From positions 2,294,001 through 2,358,000 of the forward strand of contig OZ251574.1 in NCBI GenBank assembly GCA_965243635.1: 64,000 nt of DNA, read 5' to 3'. Source of the DNA: Rs1 sp000416275. Its GTDB lineage: Bacteria > Pseudomonadota > Gammaproteobacteria > Pseudomonadales > Balneatricaceae. A program made the translations under genes and the position numbers. Shown piece after piece: positions 19,001 through 28,075 of this stretch (positions are counted from its first letter, which is position 1; the number at the start of each line of letters is the position of its first letter). Below the pieces are notes generated by a model. The model ran no database searches. It saw only the letters and a program-made list of their open reading frames with translations, and was not told where the DNA came from.

Positions 19001-19327
19001 GGGACTGTGGTAATAAAAGATGTGCCACTTAGCTTGATAGCTCGGTAGATCATCGCCACCTTCATCCGCCTGTTTTTTTGCTCCATTTTCTATATAGATA
19101 TAGACATAACCACTGCGTAACAGCCTAGCGACCATGCCATTAACCGGCTCGAAGTTGCTGCTTATTAATTCATCAACACTGGGGTAATTGAGGTTTAAGG
19201 GCGCTAGATCAAATTGGCCTAGGGCGTATCTTACTGGAAGAATCGGGATAATTTCAGTGCGTTCACAAGGTATACAAATTTCGTCAACGGCAATATTCTT
19301 CCCGGTATTAGGTGGTAAACTACTCAT
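16064..19327 (-). CDS. vasX: VasX-like T6SS effector, copy B
   Basis: 1087 aa. The head contains CIPCERTEIIPILPVRYAL, the N-terminal signature of VasX/BTH_I2691-family T6SS effectors. A long soluble middle follows. Strongly hydrophobic stretches at about residues 700-728 (GVAFISVLYGMFVTAPEL) and 865-912 (GGSLLMLSGILSGLATVGVV onward) fit a membrane-inserting, pore-forming toxin. The ATG overlaps the stop of the DUF4123 adaptor gene by 4 bp (ATGA), so the two are translationally coupled, as VasW and VasX are in Vibrio cholerae. The toxin is expected to be loaded on a VgrG spike by the adaptor and injected into neighbouring cells. No vgrG or hcp gene lies in the window. Confidence 0.85.
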   Translation of the reverse strand: MSSLPPNTGKNIAVDEICIPCERTEIIPILPVRYALGQFDLAPLNLNYPSVDELISSNFEPVNGMVARLLRSGYVYIYIENGAKKQADEGGDDLPSYQAKWHIFYYHSPNPDAEGNISELGGLFVKQKIEENDDNHLVYQRFKNSNNSLVKRTYAFIPPTCSTIYIAFSAYEWSIHMLDTVMSDPKKRAKHMQKSGTTLAINESCAWPLQQFAGKKPTDDNLKNGSSEQFNTTLASFVQELNPANKAAKKSAAEDDSFLDKLLLSVTPSIPYSAAKIAQVHNTTKNKIEVGKVIALHDPIGISQDLAAFHGAVSISHAHEIMDNQYAYLTYQAIETQLGSALPHVDSLFSNQLHSARQTLIDFEEKVSREQMELQSTPIHQRDFAMSDASRLSAVKSRMSEDELRQLSKAYEFTQKHKTSDDQKAAVKALNPKFSDLRNEISINGKLIEQSINSAAQRVGLWNDQTGSGSVANYFDLLTEEVATSESFDKVRAIIHILGCLQSMAAGLEASKSGKVQIDKILYPSMKKDAELRYPISAMTKAVASFIVDMNTVLGGMLASSFSEIMPARAHVLEVSNKFLKTLASSPKTSQAFADDIKRLALTSSGGSRGAIKSVVNDIAKLHNQQIQIKRKTLHAFVKDLNRKDAAISAWTDSLLVKFYGSVLKQKIDVLSFDTADISLPKVTLQGVSGVAFISVLYGMFVTAPELKRLQSANTASAANIMGLSEIYYTVVMAEVGAFALNKNVDAAAAKLTVALLSKAKIPINLGLNVTSGTAGVAGKALGALKGVLKTTPIIGAFDAVTNYYQLLSYSERNDTNAAFFAGVSIAGGSLLMLSGILSGLATVGVVIAGAPVLAAVGIVLATIGVIGKVFAEDGQLETWVTNGFWGWKVNWKKIPARYLYWGNVERLDIIFQGNSGSEFKKFPAQLEIAKLVYMDEKSEALHGRSIIPKATMSNVKQYMYQEMMDYYYQIYTPQFKKTGPSLNILLPGFTVGKSEIEVKLLVKELRDFGGAMGAMNNHRMNIITYPYALLSDDSELWSISNRPEVILLKPGTRVLADSYKVQYSYYPLGKEGYIEIIGEVGFGFFD

Positions 19328-20811
19328 GTTAATTCCTTTTTCAATGAGGTTTCAGCTGACCCACGCTGCTCTAGAATTTCCTGTTGGATCGCCTCTGAAA
19401 ACATTTCTGCCCGCTGTGCAGCTACTAAATCCGGCCGTTGTAGATATTGCAAATACCTAGCGGGCAGTGCTGACACTGCTGTCTCAAGTAAATAACAACC
19501 TGCTAGAGCGCATTTAACTTCGTATTCTAACTTAAGACTTAAGCCATTTTTAAGCGGTGCTATTTGGCTCAACAAAAACTCACTAATACTCATTCCCTCA
19601 AAGCTCTTTTCACCATAACTATCCACTAGCCAGGCAGCTGTTTTTTGACAAAATTGGCGAGTTTTATGCAAAGTAAAACTTTTCGTGATTATCTGCTCTA
19701 AAGGTATATCTTCGACAGGATTGACGCTTTGGCCATGTTGTTCAATGTTTTGCTGCATGTGCGAAAAAGCACTGCTAACAAAAGTCGCTATCTGACAGTT
19801 TATCGGTCGCAGTTTTTCGCTCTGCTGATTTTTATCACCGTCGGTGTGTGGCAGCTGATGATTTTCATAGATAAAGGTGACCGGTGGATATCGGTCATTG
19901 GGCAGGCAAAAAAACTTGCTACTGGCTCGGTGATAATCCGCCAAGGTTGGCAAATGTACTTTTAGTACCCTAGGATCCCAGAAGCGAAAGAAACGGTCGT
20001 TGGCGTTTGGCAGGGTTAATTTAAGAAACTTACGAAAATGCTGATGGATGACTTGCATCGGCGCGGTGCTTTGGATAATTATGCCGACATCTTCGCCCCA
20101 CATGGTCTCGAAGTAGCGTTTATGGAAGTGAGAGACTCGCTGATCATCGTTATAGGCGGCAGCATCTAAGGTAATATCTAAAAGATAAGGCGCGACCATT
20201 TTTAGGTTTTCAGCGGCATCGCCGGTGAACATGCACATCACCGGGCAATCAGAGATTAGGTCTAGATCAAACACACCGCGCTGTTCAATATAGGCGCTGG
20301 CATCGACGATCAAATAGGTGTGTAGCTTCTGCTGCTGATGCTCTGGGGTTAGGCAGTGCCCGAACAACAAGGCTTTTAACTCGGGATTAATCCACTCCCG
20401 CTCCCAAAACGCCAAGTGCTGTTGATCGATGTTTTTGGGGGTGCTGAGGGTTTTGATCTGTACGTATTCCGCTTGTTGATCGACTTTGGATGGCTGATGC
20501 AACACGGCTATTTGTTGAAAAACGAGCGGGGTGTCCGCAGACAACTGATGGCACAGCGTCATCGCCAGTGAGCTGTTAGCAACGTTTTTCTGGAAGAAGT
20601 TATTGGCCGCTATCGGCTGCTCTGAATACAAAAATATGTAGCCTTGCTGAGCGAGGGCCACACTGATCTGCTGATCGAGATTTAAGCTATTGTCTGCACT
20701 GGCGGCAACTAATAACGCGTAGCGATTTTCTGTTGACTCGCCCTGTTTCATCGCTTCGCAGTGCAAAATTAGCGGGTAGTTGAAAGCATCCATATTTTCA
20801 GTATTGTCCAT
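19324..20811 (-). CDS. DUF4123-domain T6SS effector adaptor (VasW-like)
   Basis: 495 aa, longer than a minimal DUF4123 protein because of a C-terminal extension. The DUF4123 core is recognisable around residues 160-310: HTYLIVDASAYIEQRG, PVMCMFTGDAAENLKMVAPYLLDI, and RFFRFWDPRVLKVHLPTL. DUF4123 proteins are chaperones or adaptors that join a specific effector to VgrG. It is the first gene of the minus-strand effector island and overlaps the effector start by 4 bp. The C-terminal ~150 residues are not recognised and may bind the effector. Its promoter should lie in 20812-21130. Confidence 0.82.
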   Translation of the reverse strand: MDNTENMDAFNYPLILHCEAMKQGESTENRYALLVAASADNSLNLDQQISVALAQQGYIFLYSEQPIAANNFFQKNVANSSLAMTLCHQLSADTPLVFQQIAVLHQPSKVDQQAEYVQIKTLSTPKNIDQQHLAFWEREWINPELKALLFGHCLTPEHQQQKLHTYLIVDASAYIEQRGVFDLDLISDCPVMCMFTGDAAENLKMVAPYLLDITLDAAAYNDDQRVSHFHKRYFETMWGEDVGIIIQSTAPMQVIHQHFRKFLKLTLPNANDRFFRFWDPRVLKVHLPTLADYHRASSKFFCLPNDRYPPVTFIYENHQLPHTDGDKNQQSEKLRPINCQIATFVSSAFSHMQQNIEQHGQSVNPVEDIPLEQIITKSFTLHKTRQFCQKTAAWLVDSYGEKSFEGMSISEFLLSQIAPLKNGLSLKLEYEVKCALAGCYLLETAVSALPARYLQYLQRPDLVAAQRAEMFSEAIQQEILEQRGSAETSLKKELT

Positions 20812-21131
20812 TTATAAAACGACTCGCCGGTCGTTTATTACTGTCCTTAGCGTACTAGCGGTATAGACACTGACCCTAACGATAAACGCTGAAAGCCTAT
20901 CATCAAGATTTTCACTAGTATTTGATCGCTACCTTACAACAAATTCCCTTATAATACATCAAGTAAACGGCCCGAGCTAATTATCAGCAGCTGCCACTTC
21001 CTAGCTCCTAGCACTATTTCAATGGTCTAACCTCGATCAGCTGAATACACTCAGCACTCTGATTTTCAAGTTGGCTGTTACATCGATCACTCCTTATATT
21101 CCGCTAATTTTTATCAGTGGTTTTGCCACGA

Positions 21132-21362
21132 CTAGGCCTTTATAGGTGTAAGCAACACCTTCTTTCTTTGAATCACTATTGTCCATCGGGAATATATGTC
21201 AATATCTAGCGGTACGTGGCCAGTCGATAATCTGCTGATCGGCACCTTAATATTTCGCATAAACTCTACACTTGCAGCGTCCAAGAGGGCTATCAATCGA
21301 GCTGTATCTTCATCGAAACGCTGACCTAGTCTTGCTGAAGAGACGAATTGTTTGATGCCCAT
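21132..21362 (-). pseudogene. Possible transposase remnant
   Basis: A 76-residue frame with FVSSARLGQRFDEDTARLIA and LSTGHVPLDIDIYS. The second segment recalls the PLDIDVxPxDNS motif near the first catalytic Asp of IS1380-type transposases, but the expected continuation is missing. It stands alone in the 20812-21751 gap between the T6SS island and yaaA. It is probably a decayed IS fragment; a small unknown gene is the alternative. The rest of the gap holds only the decayed repeat at 21478-21682. Confidence 0.35.
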
Positions 21363-21477
21363 CGCCGTTTTAAAAAAAGGATCATGACGAGAGTTTCTAG
21401 AGCTTCAACGTCGCTTTTTCCTAGACACGTAAGGACCAAGTGAGTAAGGATAAAATCGATATTTGCAATTATTAAGT

Positions 21478-21682
21478 TACGGATTCAGGTTGTAGTGAAC
21501 ATCCGGTGGCGTTGAAAAAACTTAACGGCAAGCTCGTATACATCCAGCAGCTACTAAATAAATGCATCGATGCAACAAAAATCAACAGTACTTAATTGAA
21601 AGGTCTAATGGTAAGTGCTGTGCTGTGAGGATGTTCAGCACAGCAGCGATGTGTAGCAGTGTAAAATCAATCAGATTAACAA
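21478..21682. repeat. Strongly diverged long copy of the ~210-bp element
   Basis: Matches to the reverse orientation include TTGAAAAAACTTAACGGCAA, GCTCGTATAC, AAATAAATGCATCGATGCA, and the end GATGTGTAGCAGTGTAAAAT followed by CAATCAGA. The ends are approximate. Confidence 0.5.
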
Positions 21683-21751
21683 AAATTTAAGTCGCGATTA
21701 AGACGCGTAATAGCCGCTAACTCAGATGTTGCACGCAATATTCGGGCTAGG

Positions 21752-22543
21752 TTAAAGCTGCTCTGCTCTTAAAAACACCCAGTCATTAGCCGTCGATTGT
21801 TCAGGGCTGAAAGAGTAACCAGCATAGTTAAAATCTTTTAGTTTCTGCACTTCAGTAATTCGATTGTCGATAATGTAGCGCACCATCATGCCGCGGGCTT
21901 TTTTTGCAAAAAAACTAATGATCTTATAATTGCCGTTCTTCTGATCTTTGAATATAGGGGTGACCAGACGCGCGTCAAGTTGCTTTACTTGGACCGCTTT
22001 AAAGTATTCATTGGAAGCTAAGTTGACTAACACATTGGGGCTGGCATCATTGGCAGTCAGTGGCTGAAAACTTTGATTGATACTTTTTGTTAGGCTATCT
22101 CCCCAGAACTGGTATAAATTTTCTTTGCTTCGCAGCTTTAGCTTAGTGCCCATTTCCAGACGATAAGGCTGAATTAAATCTAGCGGCTTCAGCAGTCCAT
22201 AAAGGCCTGAAAGAATACGCAGATGCTGTTGTGCAAAATTAAAGTCTGCTGTGGAAAGTGTCTCTGCATCTAACCCCGTATAAACATCACCTTTGAAGGC
22301 CAGTACCGCAGGTTTTGCGTTATCTGGAGTAAAAGGGAGCTGCCAAGAGCCAAATCGCGCGACGTTTAATGCAGCTAATTTATCACTCAAACTCATTAAA
22401 GTGGCCACTTCTTGCAGTGACTTCTTCGCTAAGTTATCAATCAGTAATTGTGATCTATCTAAGAACTGAGCTTCACTGTAAAGCTGGGTGATTGCAGGGG
22501 TTTTAAAATCTAAGGTTTTAGCGGGAGAAATTACAATTTGCAT
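21752..22543 (-). CDS. yaaA: Peroxide-stress protein YaaA (DUF328)
   Basis: 263 aa, family length. The start MQIVISPAKTLDF is the conserved N-terminus. Further family motifs are FKGDVYTGLDAETLS, LRILSGLYGLLKPLDLIQPYRLEMGTKL, LVNLASNEYFKAV, and KKARGMMVRYII near the C-terminus. E. coli YaaA protects cells from peroxide by limiting free iron and binds DNA. ATG 22543 is preferred over the GTG three codons upstream because AGAAGG sits 8 nt before it. It stands alone, about 330 bp from and divergent to trpS; that gap holds a 14-bp palindrome, CTAGCTGCAGCTAG, at 22694-22707 and nothing else recognised. Confidence 0.95.
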   Translation of the reverse strand: MQIVISPAKTLDFKTPAITQLYSEAQFLDRSQLLIDNLAKKSLQEVATLMSLSDKLAALNVARFGSWQLPFTPDNAKPAVLAFKGDVYTGLDAETLSTADFNFAQQHLRILSGLYGLLKPLDLIQPYRLEMGTKLKLRSKENLYQFWGDSLTKSINQSFQPLTANDASPNVLVNLASNEYFKAVQVKQLDARLVTPIFKDQKNGNYKIISFFAKKARGMMVRYIIDNRITEVQKLKDFNYAGYSFSPEQSTANDWVFLRAEQL

Positions 22544-22875
22544 TAACAGCACCTTCTTAATATATTCAGAGCCCTTTGTAACACTAGTTGGTTAATGATT
22601 AAAGATATAAAGAAGTTAAATAGTTTTCAGCTATAAACAAGGAGGCGACTTGAGGCTTCAAGTGCCTGTTTGCATTCACTGTTAGGGTGATGGCTAGCTG
22701 CAGCTAGTGGCGATTATTCCGTGCTGGCAAACATTGCTACTAGGTATCTGTTTATTAATGGAAACTAATTAGTTGGCGATTATTATTCGCTGCTGGTTTG
22801 TAGTGTATGATGTCGGCAAAGATAGCTAGTGGCTCATTCTCCAGTCGAGTAATGGTGGGTCCTTAAGGAATATTT

Positions 22876-24153
22876 ATGTCGCAAAAAACAGTATTGACCG
22901 GAATAACTACTACAGGCACACCCCATATAGGCAACTACTTAGGTGCGATTAAGCCCGCCATCGCCGCCAGTCAAAAACCGGGAGTTGAAAGTTTCTTTTT
23001 CCTGGCCGATTATCATGCGCTGATTAAGTGTCATGACCCTGAACGAGTGGCTCAATCCTCACGTGAGATAGCGGCAACTTGGCTGGCGATGGGCTTAGAT
23101 ACAGATGTAGCTACTTTTTATCGTCAAAGTGATATCCCTGAAATACCGGAATTGACTTGGATTTTAACTTGCATGACCGGTAAAGGTTTGATGAATAGAT
23201 CGCATGCCTATAAAGCATCGGTAGATGCCAATCAAGCCGCGGGAAAAAATGAACTTGATGATGGCGTGACTATGGGGCTGTTTAGTTACCCGATGTTGAT
23301 GGCTGCGGATATATTAATGTTCAATGCCGATATAGTGCCGGTCGGCAAAGATCAAATTCAGCATATTGAAATGACCCGAGATATCGCCGGATCATTTAAT
23401 CACACCTATAGCCCCTTGTTTAAAATGCCCGAAGCGCAAGTGGATGTTGAAACGCAGTTGATTCCCGGGCTCGATGGGCGAAAAATGTCCAAGAGTTACG
23501 ACAATACTTTACCGCTGTTTTGCGCACCGGATACCTTGTATAAACTGATTAAGCAAATAGATACAGATTCGAAACTTCCCGGTGAGGCAAAAGATCCGGA
23601 TAACAGTACCGTTTTTCAACTCTACAATTGCTTTGCCTCGCTTGACCAAGCTCAACAAATGCGCGACAAATTTGTCAATGGGATTGGCTGGGGTGATGCG
23701 AAGCGGGAGCTGTTTGAGTTTTTAGATGAAAAATTAGCCGGGCCGAGAGATGAATATAATCGGCTGATGAATGATTTACCTTTCGTTGAAGCCGTTTTAC
23801 AAAAAGGTGCTGCTAAAGCACGTCAAAAATCGGTACCTTTTATGGAAGAAATTAGAATAGCGGCAGGGATTCGGCCACTGCCTTTTGTGCCTGATTCAGC
23901 CGCCAAGAAAGTTAAAAAGGTAAAGTCTGCCGCCGATCTTGCCAAAGCAGCCGAAGGTCGACGTCGCGGGATTTTAATGCAGCTAAAGTCAGTCATCGCA
24001 GCGGTAGAGGCGAGTGCCGAGCCAGCCTCAGCTGCCGCTCAACTATTAGCCGAGAAAACTGCGCTGCTGGGGGCGTTAAAAGGCAAAGCGCAAGATAAAG
24101 CCGAGAATGAGTTACAAGTGCTAACTGAAGAGTTCGCTAAATATAGCTGCTAA
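22876..24153 (+). CDS. trpS: Tryptophanyl-tRNA synthetase, long form
   Basis: 425 aa, about 90 longer than E. coli TrpS. It charges tRNA-Trp in the cytoplasm. The class I motifs are visible: TTGTPHIGNYLGA (HIGH-like, residues 13-24) and GRKMSKSYDN (KMSKS at 203-207). The extra C-terminal region (about 340-425) is rich in Lys and Ala and includes AAKKVKKVKSAADLAKAAEG and a predicted helical tail; it may be an added tRNA-binding segment. The start is ATG 22876 after TTAAGGA. A hairpin terminator-like sequence lies downstream at 24215-24238. Confidence 0.96.
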   Translation: MSQKTVLTGITTTGTPHIGNYLGAIKPAIAASQKPGVESFFFLADYHALIKCHDPERVAQSSREIAATWLAMGLDTDVATFYRQSDIPEIPELTWILTCMTGKGLMNRSHAYKASVDANQAAGKNELDDGVTMGLFSYPMLMAADILMFNADIVPVGKDQIQHIEMTRDIAGSFNHTYSPLFKMPEAQVDVETQLIPGLDGRKMSKSYDNTLPLFCAPDTLYKLIKQIDTDSKLPGEAKDPDNSTVFQLYNCFASLDQAQQMRDKFVNGIGWGDAKRELFEFLDEKLAGPRDEYNRLMNDLPFVEAVLQKGAAKARQKSVPFMEEIRIAAGIRPLPFVPDSAAKKVKKVKSAADLAKAAEGRRRGILMQLKSVIAAVEASAEPASAAAQLLAEKTALLGALKGKAQDKAENELQVLTEEFAKYSC

Positions 24154-24214
24154 AATAAGACCGATAAAAATAGTGGCTGTCAGTGTTTCGCACGGCAGCT
24201 CAACAGAGTATTTG

Positions 24215-24238
24215 GGCCTGTTAAAAACCGGCCTTTTT
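24215..24238 (+). terminator. Rho-independent terminator after trpS
   Basis: GGCCTG, an A-rich loop, then CCGGCC followed by TTTTT. One mismatch in the stem. It lies 60 bp past the trpS stop. Confidence 0.6.
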
Positions 24239-24337
24239 CAGCGATCTGATTTTCAATCGCCGCGCTATGATCATCCTCGTTGTCACCGCGCAAGTTAGGT
24301 GCAATGAGTGCCAGTGGTCGCTTAAGGAGAGAACGAT

Positions 24338-25168
24338 ATGTACAGTACGTTAATTAGCGCTGAACAGTTAAAGGATCAATTTGACGCTGAAAATTGGCTG
24401 ATTTTAGATTGTCGCTTTGATTTATTCGATGTCGATAAAGGTGAGCAACTTTATCGTGATTCACATATCCCAAATGCTATTTATCTTAATTTAAATCAGC
24501 AGCTAGCGGGTCAAGTAACGGCAAATACTGGCAGGCATCCGCTGCCTGAAATCTCGGCGATCACGCAGTTATTTTCATCAATAGGGATTGCTGATAAGAA
24601 GCAAATTATCGTCTATGACGATTGTTCAGGGGCGATGGCCGCTAGAGCATGGTGGTTACTGCAATGGCTAGGACATACCCAAGTAGCGGTACTCGATGGC
24701 GGTATTAATGCTTGGACAGAGCGAGAGCTCTCTTTGACAGCGCAGATTAACACCCCTAAACCCGCGCATTTTGTCAGGCATGCCTCTGATTTTAAAACGG
24801 TGACTACCGAGCAAATTTGCAGTGGTAATTATCAGCTGGTAGATGCCAGAGCTGCCGGTCGTTTTAGAGGAGAGGTAGAGCCTATTGATCCTGTAGCAGG
24901 GCATATCCCCGATGCCGTTAATCATCCATTTATGGAGAATTTAACCGCACAAGGATTGTTTAAAACAACGGCTGATTTGCAGGCCCTCTGGTCGCCTCTG
25001 GTGCAGCAAAATACAACCCATATGTGTGGCTCAGGTGTGACAGCTTGCCATAATATTTTGGCGATGTGCCACGCAGGATTTGAGCCGACGCATTTGTATG
25101 TAGGCTCCTGGAGTGAATGGATCCGGGATTCAGCGCGGCCCGTGAGCAACACCTCTAGTGTAGATTAA
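24338..25168 (+). CDS. sseA: 3-mercaptopyruvate/thiosulfate sulfurtransferase
   Basis: 276 aa with two rhodanese domains (about 1-135 and 150-276). The second ends in CGSGVTACHN with catalytic Cys230; the CGSGVT loop is the mercaptopyruvate sulfurtransferase signature, against CRKGVT in thiosulfate enzymes. The inter-domain pieces GRHPLP and VLDGGINAW are typical. It moves sulfane sulfur from 3-mercaptopyruvate to thiol acceptors or cyanide. ATG 24338 has a strong AAGGAGAG site. The FAD oxidoreductase follows 53 bp later on the same strand, so co-transcription is possible. Confidence 0.93.
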   Translation: MYSTLISAEQLKDQFDAENWLILDCRFDLFDVDKGEQLYRDSHIPNAIYLNLNQQLAGQVTANTGRHPLPEISAITQLFSSIGIADKKQIIVYDDCSGAMAARAWWLLQWLGHTQVAVLDGGINAWTERELSLTAQINTPKPAHFVRHASDFKTVTTEQICSGNYQLVDARAAGRFRGEVEPIDPVAGHIPDAVNHPFMENLTAQGLFKTTADLQALWSPLVQQNTTHMCGSGVTACHNILAMCHAGFEPTHLYVGSWSEWIRDSARPVSNTSSVD

Positions 25169-25221
25169 CAGTAAGGTTGAGCGCGCACTGGCTGGCATAA
25201 ACGTATTATAAGGATATTAGG

Positions 25222-26529
25222 TTGAATAATTTTAAAAATAACACCATTGACCATACCCCCTATTGGCATGCTGATACGGGTTTTCAAGAGCACAGTATTG
25301 ATACTGAATTATCATCGCTACCTGATGCTCTCGAAATTATTATTGTCGGTTCCGGCTTTACCGGCTTGTCAGCGGCTTTAACCTTAGCTCGTGCGGGAAA
25401 AAAAGTGGCGGTGCTAGACAGTGGTAAAATAGGTAGTGGTGCCAGCTCTCGCAATGGTGGTTTATTAGGGCCAAGCTTTCATAAACTTGGCATGCAAGGG
25501 TTGACCAAGAAATATGGCCAAGATACTGCCAATGCGGTATTAAAAGAAAGTTTAGCGGGCTTTGACTGGCTGGTCGATTTTATTGGCAGAGAAAACATTG
25601 GCTGTGATTTGCAGCACTGTGGACGTTTTCGTGGGGCATTAACCCCAGAGCACTACACCAATATGGCGAAGCAGGCTGAATCGCTGGCTAAAGTTTTGGA
25701 CTATCCGGTTACTTTAATCAGTAAGTCTGAGCAGCATCTTGAAGTGGGGACTGATAAATATTGCGGGGGTGTTGTATACAATAAAGACGCCAGCCTGCAT
25801 CCGGCTAAATTAGTGCAGGGCTTGATTGAAAAATTAATGGCGGAAGGTGTTAGTTTGATCGCTAATGCCAAAGTCGGTAATATTTCTGCCGATGGTCAGG
25901 GCTTCAAGGTGAAAGTCGGCGACAGAGAAATAGCAACTGACGAAGTGCTGATTGCCACCAATGGCTATACTGGCAATGTAACTCCCAATTTAAAAAAGCG
26001 TATTATTCCGATTAGATCATCGATGATAGCGACGCAAAGTATATCTCAAGAATTAATGCACAGCGTCTCACCGAAGCTGCACACGCACGGCGGTACCGAT
26101 AGGCTGGTACTTTACTATCGCCCATCGCCTGACGGCACTCGTCTTTTATTCGGAGGTAGGGCATTAAGTTATGCTGATAAGCCTAATGAATATATAAAAT
26201 TTTTACATGACTCCATGCTAGATATTTTCCCGCAATTGCAGGATTCAAAAATTGATTATGCATGGTCTGGGCTAGTTGCCTATAGTTTTGATCATGTTCC
26301 TCACTTAGGGAAAATGGATGGCATGTACTATGCGATGGGTTACTGTGGATCGGGGGTCGCCAGAGCAAACTATCTCGGTCATAAAATTGCCATGAAGATG
26401 CTTGGGAATGCAGGGGAGACGATCTTTGAGCAGTTTGAGTTTAGTGGCAAGCCATTTTATAACGGTAACCCTTGGTTTATGCCGGCGGTGATTCGCTGGC
26501 ACAGTGTTGCCGATAAATTTGGATGGTAA
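25222..26529 (+). CDS. FAD-dependent amine/amino-acid oxidoreductase (DAO family)
   Basis: 435 aa. The FAD-binding Rossmann motif IIIVGSGFTGLSAALTLARAG sits near residues 36-56 and is followed by GSGASSRNGG, the pattern of the gamma-glutamylputrescine oxidase (PuuB/OrdL) branch. The C-terminal YYAMGYCGSGVARANYLG contacts FAD. It likely oxidises an amine or N-methyl/amino substrate with release of H2O2 or transfer to the respiratory chain. The start is TTG 25222 after AAGGATATTAGG; no ATG is close. No other polyamine genes are nearby, so the substrate is open. Confidence 0.87.
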   Translation: MNNFKNNTIDHTPYWHADTGFQEHSIDTELSSLPDALEIIIVGSGFTGLSAALTLARAGKKVAVLDSGKIGSGASSRNGGLLGPSFHKLGMQGLTKKYGQDTANAVLKESLAGFDWLVDFIGRENIGCDLQHCGRFRGALTPEHYTNMAKQAESLAKVLDYPVTLISKSEQHLEVGTDKYCGGVVYNKDASLHPAKLVQGLIEKLMAEGVSLIANAKVGNISADGQGFKVKVGDREIATDEVLIATNGYTGNVTPNLKKRIIPIRSSMIATQSISQELMHSVSPKLHTHGGTDRLVLYYRPSPDGTRLLFGGRALSYADKPNEYIKFLHDSMLDIFPQLQDSKIDYAWSGLVAYSFDHVPHLGKMDGMYYAMGYCGSGVARANYLGHKIAMKMLGNAGETIFEQFEFSGKPFYNGNPWFMPAVIRWHSVADKFGW

Positions 26530-26781
26530 CTTTCAGTGCTAAGTAATTTTTATTCGCATCTATATTAATCTAAATCAATGAAAAAAATGGCATATTGAAT
26601 GTATAGAAATTAAAATCATAACACTAAAGTATTTATCCTGGATCGCTAATCATTGATGGGTGATGAGCGGATTCAGGTTTTAGTATGACTTTTTTCTTTC
26701 AGCATTCAAACACTTGACTTCACGACTAGCTGGTTAGCTTAGCCGCGCTGATTCAGGTGATAATCTTATGAGTTGATTTGT

Positions 26782-27939
26782 ATGTCTTTAAATTTTAAAT
26801 CTATTCTGAACCTTACTGTTCTCAGTGCGCTTTGTGCATCTCCAGTGCTAGCGTCGGATTTGGTCTATAAGACTAAACAGGCGCTAGGGGCTGCACTTTA
26901 TTTTGATAATAACTTATCACTGCATCGCAACCAATCTTGTGCCACTTGCCACGCGCCGGCACAAGGGTTTATCGACGATAGAAAAAACGCCTATCTAAGC
27001 GCGGTCTCTATCGGCAGTGATGGAGTGTCAATTGGTGATCGCAATGCGCCCACCGCTAGCTATGCCAGCCTTATTCCGCACTTTGCCAAGAAAAAAAATG
27101 GTGAATATTTCGGTGGCCAATTTCACGATGGCCGCGCGAGTACTTTACAAGATCAAGCTGCTGGTCCGCCGTTAAACCCGGGTGAAATGGCGATGCCAAG
27201 CAAGCAGGCAGTGCTGGCTAGATTGCTGGAAAATCAAGCCTATCAGGCCAGTTTCGTCGCTCTGTTTGACCAGCATGTGTTAAAGGATGCAGAAGACGCT
27301 TATTCAGCGATGACTGAAAGTATTGCCAGCTTCGAAAAAAGTGAGTTTTTTTCCAGCTTCGATGCTAAATATGATCGCTATTTAAATGGCGAATATAAAA
27401 TGACTGAACAAGAGCTGCTCGGTGAGACCATCTTTTTCTCGCAGCAATTTAGTAACTGTAACTCGTGCCACCAAATCGCTAAATTTCCCGGACAAAGTAA
27501 AGAGACGTTTAGTAATTATGAATACCGCAATATTGGTGTGCCGGTTAACCAAATGGTCCGTAAAGCGCTGGGAAAGGATGCCGAGTACATCGATAACGGC
27601 CTGCTGGATAATCCACTGGTGACTGATGTTAAGCAGCGGGGCAAGTTTAAGGTCCCGACCTTGCGCAACATCGCTGTTACCGGTCCCTATATGCACAATG
27701 GGGTTTTCTCTGACTTGAAAACAGTGGTCTTGTTTTATGATAAATATAACAGTCGAAAAAAATCTCGCCAGATCAATCCTGAAACCGGGGTCGCCTGGCG
27801 GGCGCCAGAAGTACCTGAGACAGTGGCGCTCGATGAATTAAAAAAGGGTAAGGCATTCACCAATAAAAGAGTCGATGCCTTAGTGGCGTTTATGAAAACG
27901 TTGACTGACAAAAAATACGAGCATTTGCTTAAAGATTAA
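26782..27939 (+). CDS. Periplasmic di-haem cytochrome c peroxidase / MauG-family protein
   Basis: 385 aa from ATG 26782 (an upstream in-frame TTG is less likely). The Sec signal peptide ends near ASPVLAS. Two haem sites are visible: CATCH in NQSCATCHAPAQGF (low N-terminal region) and CNSCH in FSNCNSCHQI (middle). GDRNAPTASYAS, FHDGRASTLQDQAAGPPLNP and VPTLRNIAVTGPYMHNGVF are standard motifs of the family. It reduces H2O2 or does MauG-like oxidation in the periplasm. It is a single gene preceded by a 243-bp gap with no clear feature. A truncated 52-bp-type repeat follows it. Confidence 0.93.
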   Translation: MSLNFKSILNLTVLSALCASPVLASDLVYKTKQALGAALYFDNNLSLHRNQSCATCHAPAQGFIDDRKNAYLSAVSIGSDGVSIGDRNAPTASYASLIPHFAKKKNGEYFGGQFHDGRASTLQDQAAGPPLNPGEMAMPSKQAVLARLLENQAYQASFVALFDQHVLKDAEDAYSAMTESIASFEKSEFFSSFDAKYDRYLNGEYKMTEQELLGETIFFSQQFSNCNSCHQIAKFPGQSKETFSNYEYRNIGVPVNQMVRKALGKDAEYIDNGLLDNPLVTDVKQRGKFKVPTLRNIAVTGPYMHNGVFSDLKTVVLFYDKYNSRKKSRQINPETGVAWRAPEVPETVALDELKKGKAFTNKRVDALVAFMKTLTDKKYEHLLKD

Positions 27940-27950
27940 TATTATTACTG

Positions 27951-27994
27951 AGGTCTCAATAACTACTGCGCTCGCAACATTATGCAGAGGTCTC
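27951..27994. repeat. Partial copy of the 52-bp palindromic element
   Basis: The right end TTATGCAGAGGTCTC at 27980-27994 is identical to that of the intact copy at 52196-52247, and the core GCTCGCAAC also matches (reverse orientation). The left end has changed to TGAGGTCTCA. It lies between the peroxidase and LOG genes. Confidence 0.6.
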
Positions 27995-28075
27995 TACATA
28001 CAACAGATCTCTGGAGAGCACCCAGTACCGGTAGGACTGTGTTTCTGGATGAGAGCTAACTAATAGGCAGTCAAG

